64,000 nt of DNA, from assembly GCF_000003605.2 (NCBI RefSeq), contig NW_003107597.1:38949-102948 (forward strand), in the 5' to 3' direction. Position 1 is the stretch's first letter; each line of letters opens with the position of its first letter. Positions 1 through 12,800 of the stretch are shown piece by piece. Under the pieces are notes generated by a model. The model was not told the origin of the DNA. It saw nothing but the letters and a program-made list of their open reading frames with translations, and did not search any database. The position numbers were made by a program, and so were the translations under genes. The DNA is from Saccoglossus kowalevskii (lineage: Eukaryota; Hemichordata; Enteropneusta; Harrimaniidae).

Positions 1-590
1 CCAAACGAACCAGACCTACAACCCATTCATATCCGCTGTATCCCATTAACCCAACAGACTGGACGAACTAGACCTACAACCCATTCACATCGGCTATATC
101 CCATCAACCCAACACACTAAACGAACCAGACTTACAACCAACTCACGTCGGCTGTTCCATCGTCCCAGTGGACTAAACGAACCAGACCTACAACCCACCC
201 ACAACGGCTGTTCCATCGTCCTAGTAGACCAAACGAACCAGGCCTACTACCCACTCAAATTCGGCTGTTCCATCGTCCCAGTAGACTAAACAAAACAGAT
301 CTACAACCCACTCACATCGGCTGTTCCATCGTCCCAGTACACCAAACGAACCAGACCTACAACCCACTCACATCGGCTGTTCCATCGTCCCAGTACACCA
401 AACGAACCAGACCTACAACCTACTCACATCGGCTATATCCCATCAACCCAACACACTAAACGAACCAGACCTACAATCCATTCATACCGGCTATATCCAA
501 TCGTCCCAGTACACCAAAATAACCAGACCTACAGCCCGCTCACCCTACTGTATTCTATCAAGCTTGTGTAACAAACGAGCCAGTTCAGAC
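1..590. repeat. Tandem repeat, 56-58 bp unit, about 10 copies
   Basis: Units share the phrases AACGAACCAGACCTACAACC and TCGGCTGTTCCATCGTCCCA. Two adjacent units at 344 and 400 are exactly 56 bp apart. Units near the start carry a slightly longer variant (CTATATCCCATCAACCCAAC) in place of the CTGTTCCATCGTCCCAG segment, so at least two unit types are interspersed. The array runs off the left edge of the window and decays towards 590, about 90 bp before NOX5 exon A. It is intronic if the upstream NOX5 exons lie to the left, as expected. Confidence 0.9.
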
Positions 591-681
591 ATATAGTCCA
601 CTCACCTCGGGTGTTTTCCTTCACGATCGACTCAGTGTAATAAACCTAGTAACTAACGTACTTCCTCTCATTCTATTTCAG

Positions 682-832
682 TCGTTTTTTGCTGAGAGAT
701 TCTTTGCATTATTTGACGCTGATGGCAGTGGCACTATCACGTTAGATGAATTGATGGGTGGGTTACAGTTACTGCTTAAAGGAAGCTCAGCAGATAGACT
801 CAAATTTCTCTTTGATGTATACGATGTTGATG
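682..832 (+). CDS. NOX5: NOX5 exon A (EF-hand 2, start of EF-hand 3)
   Basis: The acceptor is CTATTTCAG before 682 and the donor is GTAAGT from 833; the exon enters in phase 0 and leaves in phase 1. It encodes [11 protein letters not shown], then the canonical EF-hand loop [12 protein letters not shown] with acidic residues at positions 1, 3 and 12, then the entering helix and first residues of the next loop (DVYDVDG). In human NOX5 the equivalent segment follows a degenerate first EF-hand, so at least one coding exon lies left of the window. Confidence 0.95.
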
Positions 833-3800
833 GTAAGTGGTCTTACTAAAACGCAACACGTGCCTTTGCAAAAGAGCGCCTCTATCCACCGATCTTTCCT
901 TGACATTTTGGGAGTTCATTGATTGCTTTGATTAAGTTCCAGATTTGACAACAAGGTGTTCATACTGCATTTACTTCCCAAAGCGAGATACAAATACATT
1001 TTATTTATTAAAAGGTCGCGTGACAAATTTCATAAATTCATAAATGTATTTATCTATTGACTACCATAAAGGGGCGCGCCAGTACCATATTGTAGCATAA
1101 TAGGCACGTCAATACCATTATGTATATTAATGGGCACGCCAGTAAAAAAATGTTTTTATAAATCACACACATCTGGACGCATGTCATGGCAGCGCTATGT
1201 TTTATTCACGTGAACCCACACTATCGAAATTTACGTTTATAATCGACAAACTAATGCCAATTTGCTCCACAAGATCCAGCACTAAATGTCAAACAAGTAT
1301 TGTCCCTCGCAGTCTAAGCCGCGACTTCCTTCGTTTTTAAAAAAAATAAAATAGCGCCGCCAGAGGCAACTAGTTTTCCCCTCGACAGTTTCCGCTAATA
1401 CATATTTATACACAATTGTACAATTACATAATTTCAGTCACCTCTACAACTATTTAAAATATGCACCAGTAATCCTGTGTTACCTGCCCATTATTATCTG
1501 ACTCTTTGCTTCCCATGACCTTCTCCTTCAACCACAAAGCTGCAATTAAGTTTAAGCCGTAACAAATCGGGATACATAAATGTCACATATGCATGCACAT
1601 AATACACCCATACAATATATCACATTGTAAGAATAGCATACCACTGCTTTAGGGCGCACCCCGTTGATAATCCACAATTGTGTATTCACCGTGGAATTAT
1701 AACGTGTAGTAATCACTGGTAGCGACGTGACCCTGGACCGATGATTGGAAAATGGGAATGCGGCGACGCGAGAAAATATTCTGTAATAAAAAAAAAAATA
1801 AAAACATACAAAGTATGTATAAATAAAACTATAAAAGTACAATATGTAAAACTAAACGCAATTTAAAAAGTGAATTGTGAGCGCTGTTAAAAGGTTCAAT
1901 AGTTCACTAGGCAGGTATTCACGCGAGGTAATAACACAAGTCTTGACGTGCACGCTAAGCCCCTAAACTACCTTAATGGATTGAATAGAGGGAAACTTTC
2001 TAATGTCCACAACATACAATTTACTCTGTCCATTTTAGTACTCGCTGTCGGCATTGCCTTACATTGAATAGTCACAGACAGTTTAGAATGGCAAAGCGCC
2101 ATAGGGGGCGCTTAACCTTCACCCCGCCAACAATACCATTGTACAACTAATTTCTTCCTTTTAGGCTATTGTCTAAAACTATATCTATTGTTTGCTGATA
2201 TTTTAAATATGTTTATTTCGATAATGAAAAACTGATTGTATGTGTTGTCATACATACGTATACAATATGATTATGTCATATCCCTAATAAGGGGCAACTT
2301 ATTAATATATGGGTGGGCCCTAAGTTGGGTGGACCATGGGTGGACACTTCACAAAGTATTAGTGTTAAAGTACAATAGCCACATTGCGTGATAACAATGC
2401 ATCACCCCATTCACTAATAAATAACCCGGCGCTTTAGGCTTCTTACATGATTTGTTGACATTCTATTTACTTATTTATATTATTATCATTATTAGTATTA
2501 AAAAACAAACAAAGATAACTCTTATGTCACCTGACAGTTCTATTATCATCATCGATATGTCACGTGATGGATTGTTTACATCATGCTGATATGAACCGAC
2601 TTCACGAGAAAAACATTTTAGCAATGTCCTTTGTTGCCCGAGTGGGTATTAAACTATATAGTTACAGATGACTGCATCTCACACGTCACGTCACGACTGG
2701 TCGGCAGTAAACATACAGCCCACCTATGTTTCAATCACAGAGCCGTGCGCACGTTACTTGTCTCTCAGTACCTATACTGATCGTGTAAGTTTGCTTTTCT
2801 ACATTATAACGTGAGGTTCTGTACATTTCTTTTTCCCCCCGAACCAACATGGCTACCTGTACAGGTAGTGGGCAAATAGACAAGGAGGAGCTTTACACGG
2901 TTCTGAAATCGTGCATGGAAGAGAGTGCTCTGCAGTTAAGTGAAGACAACCTGCAAATGTTAACAACGGCATTGTTTGAATCAGCTGACACCGATGGTAG
3001 CGGTACGATAAGTTTTGAAGAGTTGAAAGTGGAATTGGAAAAGAACCCCGAAGTCATGGAAAATTTGACAATCAGGTTCGTTACTATCATAATATCCTCC
3101 ATGAATGCGTGTGATTGTGTACAGGTGGGTGTAGCCTTGACATTATACTCGTATTTCGACTGTATAGTCAATTCACAGTGGTACATTGTAGCCTGCTTAA
3201 ATAAAATAAGAGTTAGTGTACGATAGGCGCACCATATACGTTTATTTCTTTAAACGCAATTAATTTAGTGTTATGTAGTTAAGTTAAGTTTATTCGACGA
3301 CTCAACAAAACGGGAGCGTCGCATTCATTTGTAGTTGATGGTATGCCTTGCATACCCTATTTAATGGAAATATTTTTATTAGTTTTCTCTACCGTACCAA
3401 AAACATTTTTTTTAGCGAAAATAATCAAATTTATGATAGGAAATAAACTGTACAATCGTTTGATGATTGTACGTGACATATCCGAAAGAACTATAATTTC
3501 AATTCTAAGTCATACAATGTTTCGGATAAAAATCATGACGCGTCGTTATGCTCTCGGTGTTGGTGTTAATCTGCCTTCGAAAAGGCTGCACAAAATATAT
3601 TAAGACTAAAGATAAAAAAAACGCCAGCGCTCCTCGTCGCATTTATATAAACAAGCAAAGCAATCTATGAGGACTTGTGACAGAACCCACGTAAAACACA
3701 ACGCGATGCTTCGACTGGATTGCTCTCATCTCAGTTTATGAAAAGGGCGAACTTCCTGCCGCTGGGATACTTGTTTAGAAGTGATATGACCGCTAATGGG

Positions 3801-6800
3801 TTCCGATAATAGTCTCGAAAGAATTCGATATTCAGCGCCTCCAACTGCAAAACGGTCTCTTAAAAAAGTAAAACGTCTTTTAGTATAAATAAACTGCCCC
3901 CTAAAGAAATGTATAACAATTGTTTTCAAAATGATTTTTTTTTTATTTTCGATCTGGAGGTACCTAAAGCAGCCTTTGATTGTACAATCACCGTGACCAT
4001 ACGCACGCAGAACGCTGTTCCATTCGCCCACGGTCCGTTGCATTTAGAATGAATATGCTTGTGTTTCACTGGCATCGTATGATTTTATCTACAAATGTTA
4101 TTGTTTTATTATTGTGGTGTTCACGCTACGGCTCCATAAATTTTCAGAACCCCTAAACCAGATCACCCCAAATAAGTCCCCATGCGTTTACACAACACTA
4201 GGTAGTTAAACCCGCGAAGCGAAAACTAACTTAGTTTGGTGCACTGTGATTTCCGTTATCTGACCTAATTGAGAACATGCGCGGTTTATTTTTATTTTTA
4301 ACTTTTACCCGTCAGTGCGCTGTATATTAGCAGTAGCAAGTTTCGTACAAATATGTCTTGCACATACGCACATCTTACCCGATGTACACTTCAAATCATC
4401 ACAATTTATTAGGAGATTATTGTTATATTTACCCTATTTATCATTAATGATAGCTTCTAAAAAAGAGTGCATGTGATAATATTCTATGTGGAAACTCAAC
4501 AATTTGTCAGTGAAAAATGTCAGGTGTTTGTGCCCCTTCATAATACTTAGCAACAAATGAATTAATACTCATAAGTTGGCGACAATGAATGACCCTGTAC
4601 TGTTTAGAGCACACACTACTCACTATACATTACCCGAAAACAGAATTACGGAGGATTAATTGTACATTTGTATATTAACTTTCAACTACCAAAACTTTTA
4701 CTAAGTTGAGTCTATAATTAGTTTTTGGTGCGCCATGCAATATAAATATATTCAGATTACTACAAAGAGCAGGTGAAATTAATCAAATAAGTGGCGCAGG
4801 GCGCGCTTTTTGACATACAATTATGCGTTTTTGCCAAGAAAGACCCAAATATTGCTAAAATGGTCGGAAATCTTAAGAATGGGGTAAAAATGATCGACTC
4901 GGTCGTGGCAATGGTGAAACAACAGCGGTGTATACCTATGTACTTCGACTTTGGGAGAGCCCTGGGTGACAATCTATTAAATTCGTGTGTTTCATATTTT
5001 ATTAAACGCTAATTCTATTTAATTTGAGGAATAAAGTCAATAACATACTATTTCATTTGGTAACAAAGCCTGTTCACGTGACAGCTCATATGGAATGATA
5101 TGCCAGGTGTAAAGCTAAAGTGACTTATTAGTAGTTAAGTGGTAAAAGGTGAAAGTGCATGGCCAAATAAAATTGTAAACCATGCGTGACGTAATTCGAG
5201 TTATCACTTTCATAAATCACTTTATTTGAACCCACACGGTACGATGTGCTTGTTTACTCGACTTTATACACGTACCATGAAGGAAGTTTAAAAATAATAT
5301 ATATACAGCCCGAACTATCAGCGTCCTTGTTTTGTATTGACAGAGGGCGCTGTCGATTCAAACTGTTCATAAGAGGCGATGATCACTTCGCCTGTATCGC
5401 GATATCGCGACAAAGCGTAGATCCTTGGGGTGTGTGACAAGTGAATACTTCAGTTAAGCAATTATTCACGTTTGAATGCAGCCCGAAAAAACAAACAAAC
5501 GAACAAACAAACAGTGTATTTTACATGCGTTGTACGCGTCGAATGAAACTCATCTGGATTTGTTGCATATATACGTCTTAACGTACAATCTTTTTGTTTT
5601 TGTTTTTTGATATAGTGCTGCTAGTTGGTTGAAACCACCGGATAGGAAGAGATCAGGTCGGATCATTCCACGTTATCTCACATGGAGGTATATTCACAAC
5701 AATCTAAAAAAAGTAGTTTTCCTTATCGTATATTTTCTGCTCAATATTGGTTTAGCATTTGATGGTGGCTGGAGATATAGACAGGAAAGCTGGTACATTA
5801 TTGTAGGTGGGTGGATTACGTCATTCATTATTGTAGGAATGTAATTACGTCATGTATATTATGGTATACGAGTATCATTACGTCATATGTAATATGCTAT
5901 ATGATTATCATTACGTCATATTTAATATGCAAATATGAATATTGTTATATGGCACGTGATAACATACTGTACATAATGTATCATGTATCATAATGTATCA
6001 TGTATCATATGTATCATTACGTCATTTACATTATTCATTATTATAACAACTACGTCATGCAGGTATATTGTCGTTGTGGTATGAGTAATACATGGGTAAA
6101 TTTATAATTGTCTTTATATTTTAGCAAGAGCATGCGGTCAGTGTCTAAATTTTAACTGTGCCTTCATACTGATTTTAATGTTGCGGCAATGTTTGACGTT
6201 TTTGAGAGCGACCAGGCTAGCGCATTATCTGCCCCTTGACCAAAGTATCACTCTACACAAGATGGTTGGATTTGTGATCGCATTCTGTACTTTGGTCCAC
6301 ACAGTTGCACATATTGGCAATATAAGTAAGTCTACAATGTTTTTCGAATATATATTTTATTATTTTGTTTTTCAAAATACTTTGGGTTTATTCCTTAACT
6401 TGATAGTATTATTAATAGTCACCTCTACTTAGAAGTGCACTTATTAAACACATATCAACTGGCCATGAGTGTGATAGCATACATCTATTCCCCGATGGGT
6501 TTTAAGTCGCCTATTTACAGAGATCATAGGCATGAACAAGTTAATCTTACAATATTTAAAATGTTATCTATATGTTTTATACATGTAACTCATCAAACCA
6601 GTAGTCAACACAGTGCAATTCATAATAACAACAGTTGCCCATGTTCCTTATTCGAGCGTATACATGCAATATTGATTGAATTTACGATTGGTACTTCTCA
6701 TAAGAATGCCAAATTTGATGTAGTAGTTTTGCAATGGAGTCAAAAGTCAGTAGTCGTCGCGTCACGTATGCGCAAAAACGGCTACTTTTGCTGTTGCCCA

Positions 6801-9800
6801 GACCAACGAGCACAAACTGATACGTTGATAAGTCTTAACTAAGTAATTTCTTAATTGAAAGGTATCAAAGGAGTCATTGACCTTAATTAGTGCATGCAGT
6901 GCTAAGGTCAAAACTTAAACACTTGGATGTTTATCTACACAAATGTCGCACATGTATCAAAGCCATGTATTTATAAGATATTTAACAGTGATCTTTATCC
7001 TATGATGGATGTCAATTCTCTGTCTGTCAAAATAAGAAAACGTGGAATTGCGTCGTTTTCGATATGCGTATTCATGGCCATCAATTATAAACAAAGATGT
7101 CTGCACATATGCATTTGGAGAGGAGTAAATCTGGGTGAGGTGAAGGCAGGGTAGCTTTAAAAGCCGTGAAAGAGTAGCTCTGACAAAGATGAATGCAGAG
7201 TAGCTCCTGGAGAGGTTAAAACAGTAGCTCTGAGAGAGGTGAAGGCAGAGTAGTTTTGAGAGATGTAGACGGAGTAGCTTTGGGAGAGGTGAAGACAGAG
7301 TAGCTTTGGGAGCGGAGATGGCCGAGTAGCTTTGAGAGAGGTGAAGACAGATTAGCTTTAAGAGAGGTGGAGGTAGAGTAGCTTTGGGAGAGGTGAAGAC
7401 AGAGTAGCTTTAGGAGAGGTGATGACAGAGTAGCTTTGGGAGAGGTGAAGACAGAGTAGCTTTGGGAGAGGTGAAGACAGATTAGCTTTGATAGAAGTGT
7501 AAACAGATTAGCTTTGGGAGAGGTGAAGGCAGAGTAGCTTCGAGAGAGGTGAAATAAGAGTAGCTTTGAGAGAGGTGAAGACACAGTAGCTTTGAGAGAA
7601 GTGAAGGCAGAGTAGGTTTGAGAGAGGTGAAGACAGAGTAGCTTTGAGAGAGGTGAAGACAGAGTAGATTTGAGAGAGGTGAAGACAGAGTAGCTTTGAG
7701 AGAAGTGAAGACAGAGTAGCTTTGAGAGAGGTGAAGACAGAGTAGCTTTAGGAGAAGTGAAGGTAGATTAGCTCCAGGAGAGGTTGAAACAGTAGCTCTG
7801 AGAGAGGTGAGGGCAGAGTAGTTTTGGGAGAGGTGAAGGCAGAGTAGTTTTGAAAGCGGAGATGGCCGAGTAGCTTTGAGAGAGGTGAAGGCAGAGTAGT
7901 TTTGAGAGAGGTGAAGACAGAGTAGCTTTGGGAGAGGTGAAGACAGAGTTGCTTTGGGAGAGGTGAAGGCAGAGTAGTTTTGAGAGAGGTGGAGGCAGAA
8001 TAGCTTTGAGAGAGGTGAAGACAGAGTAGCTTTGGGAGCGGAGATGGCCGAGTAGCTTTGGGAGAAGTGAAGGCAGAGTAGTTTTGGGAGAGGTGAAGAT
8101 AGAGTAGCTTTGGGAGCCGAGATGGCAGAGTAGCTTTGGGAGTGGTGAAGGCAGAGTAGCTTTGAGAGAGGTGAAGGCAGAGTAGCTTTGAGAGAGGTGA
8201 AGACAGAGTAGCTTTGAGAGAGGTGAAGGACGAGTAGCTTTGGGAGAGATAGAGGCAGAGTAGTTGTGAGAGAGGTGAAGACAGAGTAGCTTTGAGAGAG
8301 GTGAAGGAAGAGTAGCTTTGGGAGAGATAGAGGCAGAGTAGTTGTGAGAGAGGTGAAGGCAGAGTAGCTTTGAGAGAGGTGAAGGCAGAGTAGCCTTTGG
8401 AGTGGAGCAGTCAGGGAAGCAGCATAGCTCTTAGAGCATAGACAACTCTATAATTTTATGAAATATGCTACGCTCTTCATTCAAATACTGATGTATAGAC
8501 CTCATGAGATGTCTACCACATCCGGAAGCAAATGACATGTGCATTAGGGTTATCAGATATCAAAACAGTTTAAATATGTATTTTTAAACGCATCATAACT
8601 TTCCTCTTTGTTTGTAGTTGCCTATCATGATTTGCTTGGCCTCAAAATCTGGGAATGTTTATTCACTACTAAAGCAATGGTAGGCAGTGTCGACTGGCAT
8701 TATGGCACAGCGTATATCACTGGTTGGATATTAGACTTAATACTTATCATTATGGTGGTGTGTTCAATGCCATTTGTTAGACGAAGTGGATATTTTCAGG
8801 TACGTGTAAACACAATGTAACACGAATCAGTAATAGTTTAGCATAAGTTGTATAATCGTTGAGCATTTGACATCAATGACTTTGAATTAATTTTCCTAAT
8901 CAATGTATACTATTTTGCAGCAACAGTCAGTATTAAAAATAATATAAAAAAATACATATTTGAGGATTTCTTTTTTACATTATGCTGTTCTCTTAACATA
9001 CAGGAGAAACAATGTTTGCTTTTGTATAGTTACGTACTTCTCTCGTATAAATTAACTGAATACATTTACAGTGAATGCAAAACTTGAAATTGCCATTAAA
9101 TAGCCTGGCTTATGCATTTCGTTGACTGTGATGGAAGTCAAATTTCTGAATTTCGAAATTAAAATTATATATGGTATGTTTTGTATGTGAAGAGTTAAAA
9201 ACTCGCCAATCCATTTAGTGAATACAGTTTGTTGAAGAAATGTTGATTATTTGCTTAGCGCTTTTAACCTGTAATCGTTATTTACTGCTGATTTTATCTG
9301 ACATCTTTATTCTCTTATTCAAATTCCATGTTTTATTTACCCTGAATCAGCATGAATTTGTCAACAATCATCATTGCTGTTACATATATAATATATATAA
9401 TTATTGGTTTTAGGTGTTCTATTGGACTCATTTGTTATACATCTGGTTCTGGGCATTTTTATTGGTTCATGGTCCAAGGTTCTGGAAATGGTTCATAGCA
9501 CCAGGTGCAATATTCCTTATTGAAAAAATAGCACGGTCGAAACTTGTGAAGACAGCACGATATGGGAAGACGTACATTGATGAAGTGAACTTGTTACCTT
9601 CAGGCGTGAGTATGATGATTCAAACTTTCCACACTCAGACAGAGTTTTACAGTACGAACTGAACTTGCTTTTGCCCAGCATGAATTATGTTTACTTGCTA
9701 ATTTCAGGCGTGATCATAATACCTTAAAATTCATATTACTGATTACATCAGGGATTCGTGCAACTTTTCATTCACTATTACTTTTATGTTTCAGGTGACG

Positions 9801-12800
9801 CACCTGGTTATTACCCGACCTACCAATTTTCACTATCGACCTGGTGACTACATCTACATACAGATCCCGGCCATTGCTAAATACGAGTGGCATCCATTTA
9901 CAATCAGTAGTCCACCAGAACAAGAAGGTAAGTCCCCTCACTTGAAAATACTCGACTCTAGATCAGTCATACATATAAACATACATATCTATATTAATGA
10001 ATAAATATACCGTATGTGTTATCTAGCAATGGTACCTCAATAGAGATTGCAGAATATCAAAACATTATGGTTGAATCGGTGTACAAAAACAGCAACATAT
10101 TTGATTTGTTTTTTTTTGCACTAGGAACGTTGTGGGTGCATGTTAGATCAGCAGGTCAGTGGACGAACAGACTCTATAAATATTTCGAAGAACGGAAACG
10201 TGAGCAAAAAAGGTTACATGCAGCGAATAGGGATGAGCCAGGTGAAGTGAATATTGCAATGGACATTGAGGAAGAGATTCAAAATGGTACGTTAACCAGT
10301 GAGAACGTAGCACTTCCAGTTGATAACCCGGATGATAACCAAGTTACGACGGACAGTAATATTGCAATGACGCCCTTATCCAATGGTGCAACAGTGTGCG
10401 CTGAACCAACAAATATAACAGAGTCTATTGATACACCAGAAAATAAGGAAACTGCTATAATGGCGGAAATATCACCAGCATCATCGCCAAATCCAAATGA
10501 AGACCAACCACAGTTAATAGGATTTCGACGAATGCCATCTTCACACGTTTATGTTGAGAGAGGTACTTTGTACAACGCTGAAGATACAACGGATTGTGAC
10601 GTAAGTTATCACGTGACATTGCACGTGACATAAAAAAATAACATACCCAACCGTAAATTTGTTAACGAAGTCGAATAGGGAACTTTACAAGTTACAAACT
10701 CATGATATACATGAAGTGATGTCAGATGTTTCAAAAGGAGTGAGCACATCCTGCGCCACATGTGGTACCTACCATATGTCCTACTGAGTTATAAAATTAT
10801 ATGGTTTCTGTTTGACACATAATGGTCACGTGACAATGATGTCACCTGAGATATAACAGTGTTATTTGATCACAAGCGCACGACCAAATCAAAATCTGAA
10901 TGTTATGACGAGTGATTCTCTATAACACCTTTGGTTTAATACTTAGTTTAGACAAAAGAAAAAAATCCCTATAAACCATTTACCATAATCATGGCTGAAT
11001 CATTTATTTTATCATCTTTAGTCATCTACGAGGAAACGAAAAAAGTCACGTAAAGAAAGTATTGCGTTATCCAGCACATTGGATCGGCATGTAAGAGTAA
11101 GTGCACTCATCCGTTGCTATATATTAATATTGAGATATTTGCCTCGAAAAACTCAACTGTAATATTTAAATACATATTACAAAACATCCGAGCTAGAAAT
11201 ATCAACACACAATACAGTGTCTTAGTAACTTGAGTTGATCACTTTAACCCAAATACAACAGAATGGATCAGTTTTATATGAAATAAATCATTTTGTTTCC
11301 TGTTAGATCTATGTTGATGGTCCCTACGGTACACCAACGAGGCAGATATTTCAAGCGGAACACGCAGTGCTGATTGGTGCAGGCATTGGAGTGACACCGT
11401 TTGCGTCAATATTACAGAGTGTTATGTATCAATATAAAAAGAACAAACAGACATGCCCAAACTGTAGCCATTCCTGGATGACGGATATTCCAGCTGACAC
11501 TATGAGGCTTCAAAAGGTAACTACGATATTAAAATCTCATCGATCGAGTGTTTATATGCAAATGTATACCCGGCGGCTCTCTCGAAAGCGAGAGTCACGC
11601 GACTTGTTATTTACCTTCAACAGTGTTATATTCTATCCCGTTGTCTCGTTTACTGCCCTTTGATCAATGCAATGAATGGATGCGATGAAGGGATGGAATA
11701 AAACACATTTCAGGGAAAGAAACAAGTCACATGACTGCTCGCTTCCAATTACTTGTCGGCGGTCATATACATGTATGGTATATTTATAGTCGAGTTGCTC
11801 TGTTCTTTGCATTTTGGATAAAATTCACAATTTGTGACAAATACTAAATCGGTTTGTTTTTATTATCTGAGACTTTATAAACTCATTTAGATTAAAACGA
11901 ACCTGCCTTGAAACTTTAAAATAAAAAAATAATAAACATAATTACTGAATAAAACACCCTAAAACTAAAATTAAATACAGGAAAAAAAATAGCGCAAGTG
12001 GAATTTTTTTCTCCGAACATATATATGTTACTGTGATTATAAATATCTATGAAAAGTGCGTATTTTGGGGTTTTTGTTTTCCGTTGACGTTGTAGAAATA
12101 ATCCTGAAGGCAACTGATTTTGGCAAGAAAATTCAGGAATATATAATAATCTGCTATATTCTCTATATTTTTGTTCTTCATTTGTTTTGAATTATATGAA
12201 TAAAATTATTAAAGTATGTAGCCTGTCCAACAACTCGTGAACACCACCATTTAAGAGTAAATGTCTGTTAGGATCAAACAATGGTGGCAGGTGTCGAAAA
12301 ATCGATTTGGCTCATATTTTGCACAGTGGTAGAACTTGGTCCACAACCCCTCAAAATAGATTTCTTTTAGATCAAAACTGTTTGTTGCCATGGTAACAGA
12401 CAAACACAATTTTCTGGCCATTTTCCCCAATTTTTGCATCTCAAAAACACGGAAATCAGCATAATTCACGGAATTGTCACTGCCACAACTTTGAACTTAT
12501 CGTCAAAACAATACAAAATCTGAATAGACCAATATTTTGGCTTTTTGAACAGTGTTTTGGAAGTTTGAAAGAAATAGACTTCAGTTTTTGGGCAGCCTGA
12601 AAACAATGCAATGGGTCGAGCTTCTAAAAAATGTAATTTTTTTGCCCAACTTTGTAATGCTATAAGTGTCGCTCTGGTATTTTTTCACGTGAAATTTGCA
12701 CCATGCATGGATAATTGAAATATCTTTCAAATAATATCTTGCACAATTTGGTAACTTGTTTTGTTATTACGTGGACGTCCCAAGAAGTAGGTAATCTTTT

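Noticed and set aside
2849-3226. Plus-strand open frame starting with ATG at 2849 over the EF-hand exon
   Set aside because: The first codons lie upstream of the splice acceptor and the last ones beyond the donor; only 2865-3075 is coding.
7216-7584. Minus-strand 122-codon open frame with a repetitive Ser/Leu-rich protein
   Set aside because: It is the reverse translation of the 26-bp minisatellite; the protein period of 26 residues comes from three repeat units and there is no gene signal.
7130-8405. CRISPR-like regular array
   Set aside because: Units are contiguous with no unique spacers, and the window is from an animal; the same applies to the 56-, 23-, 59- and 44-bp arrays.
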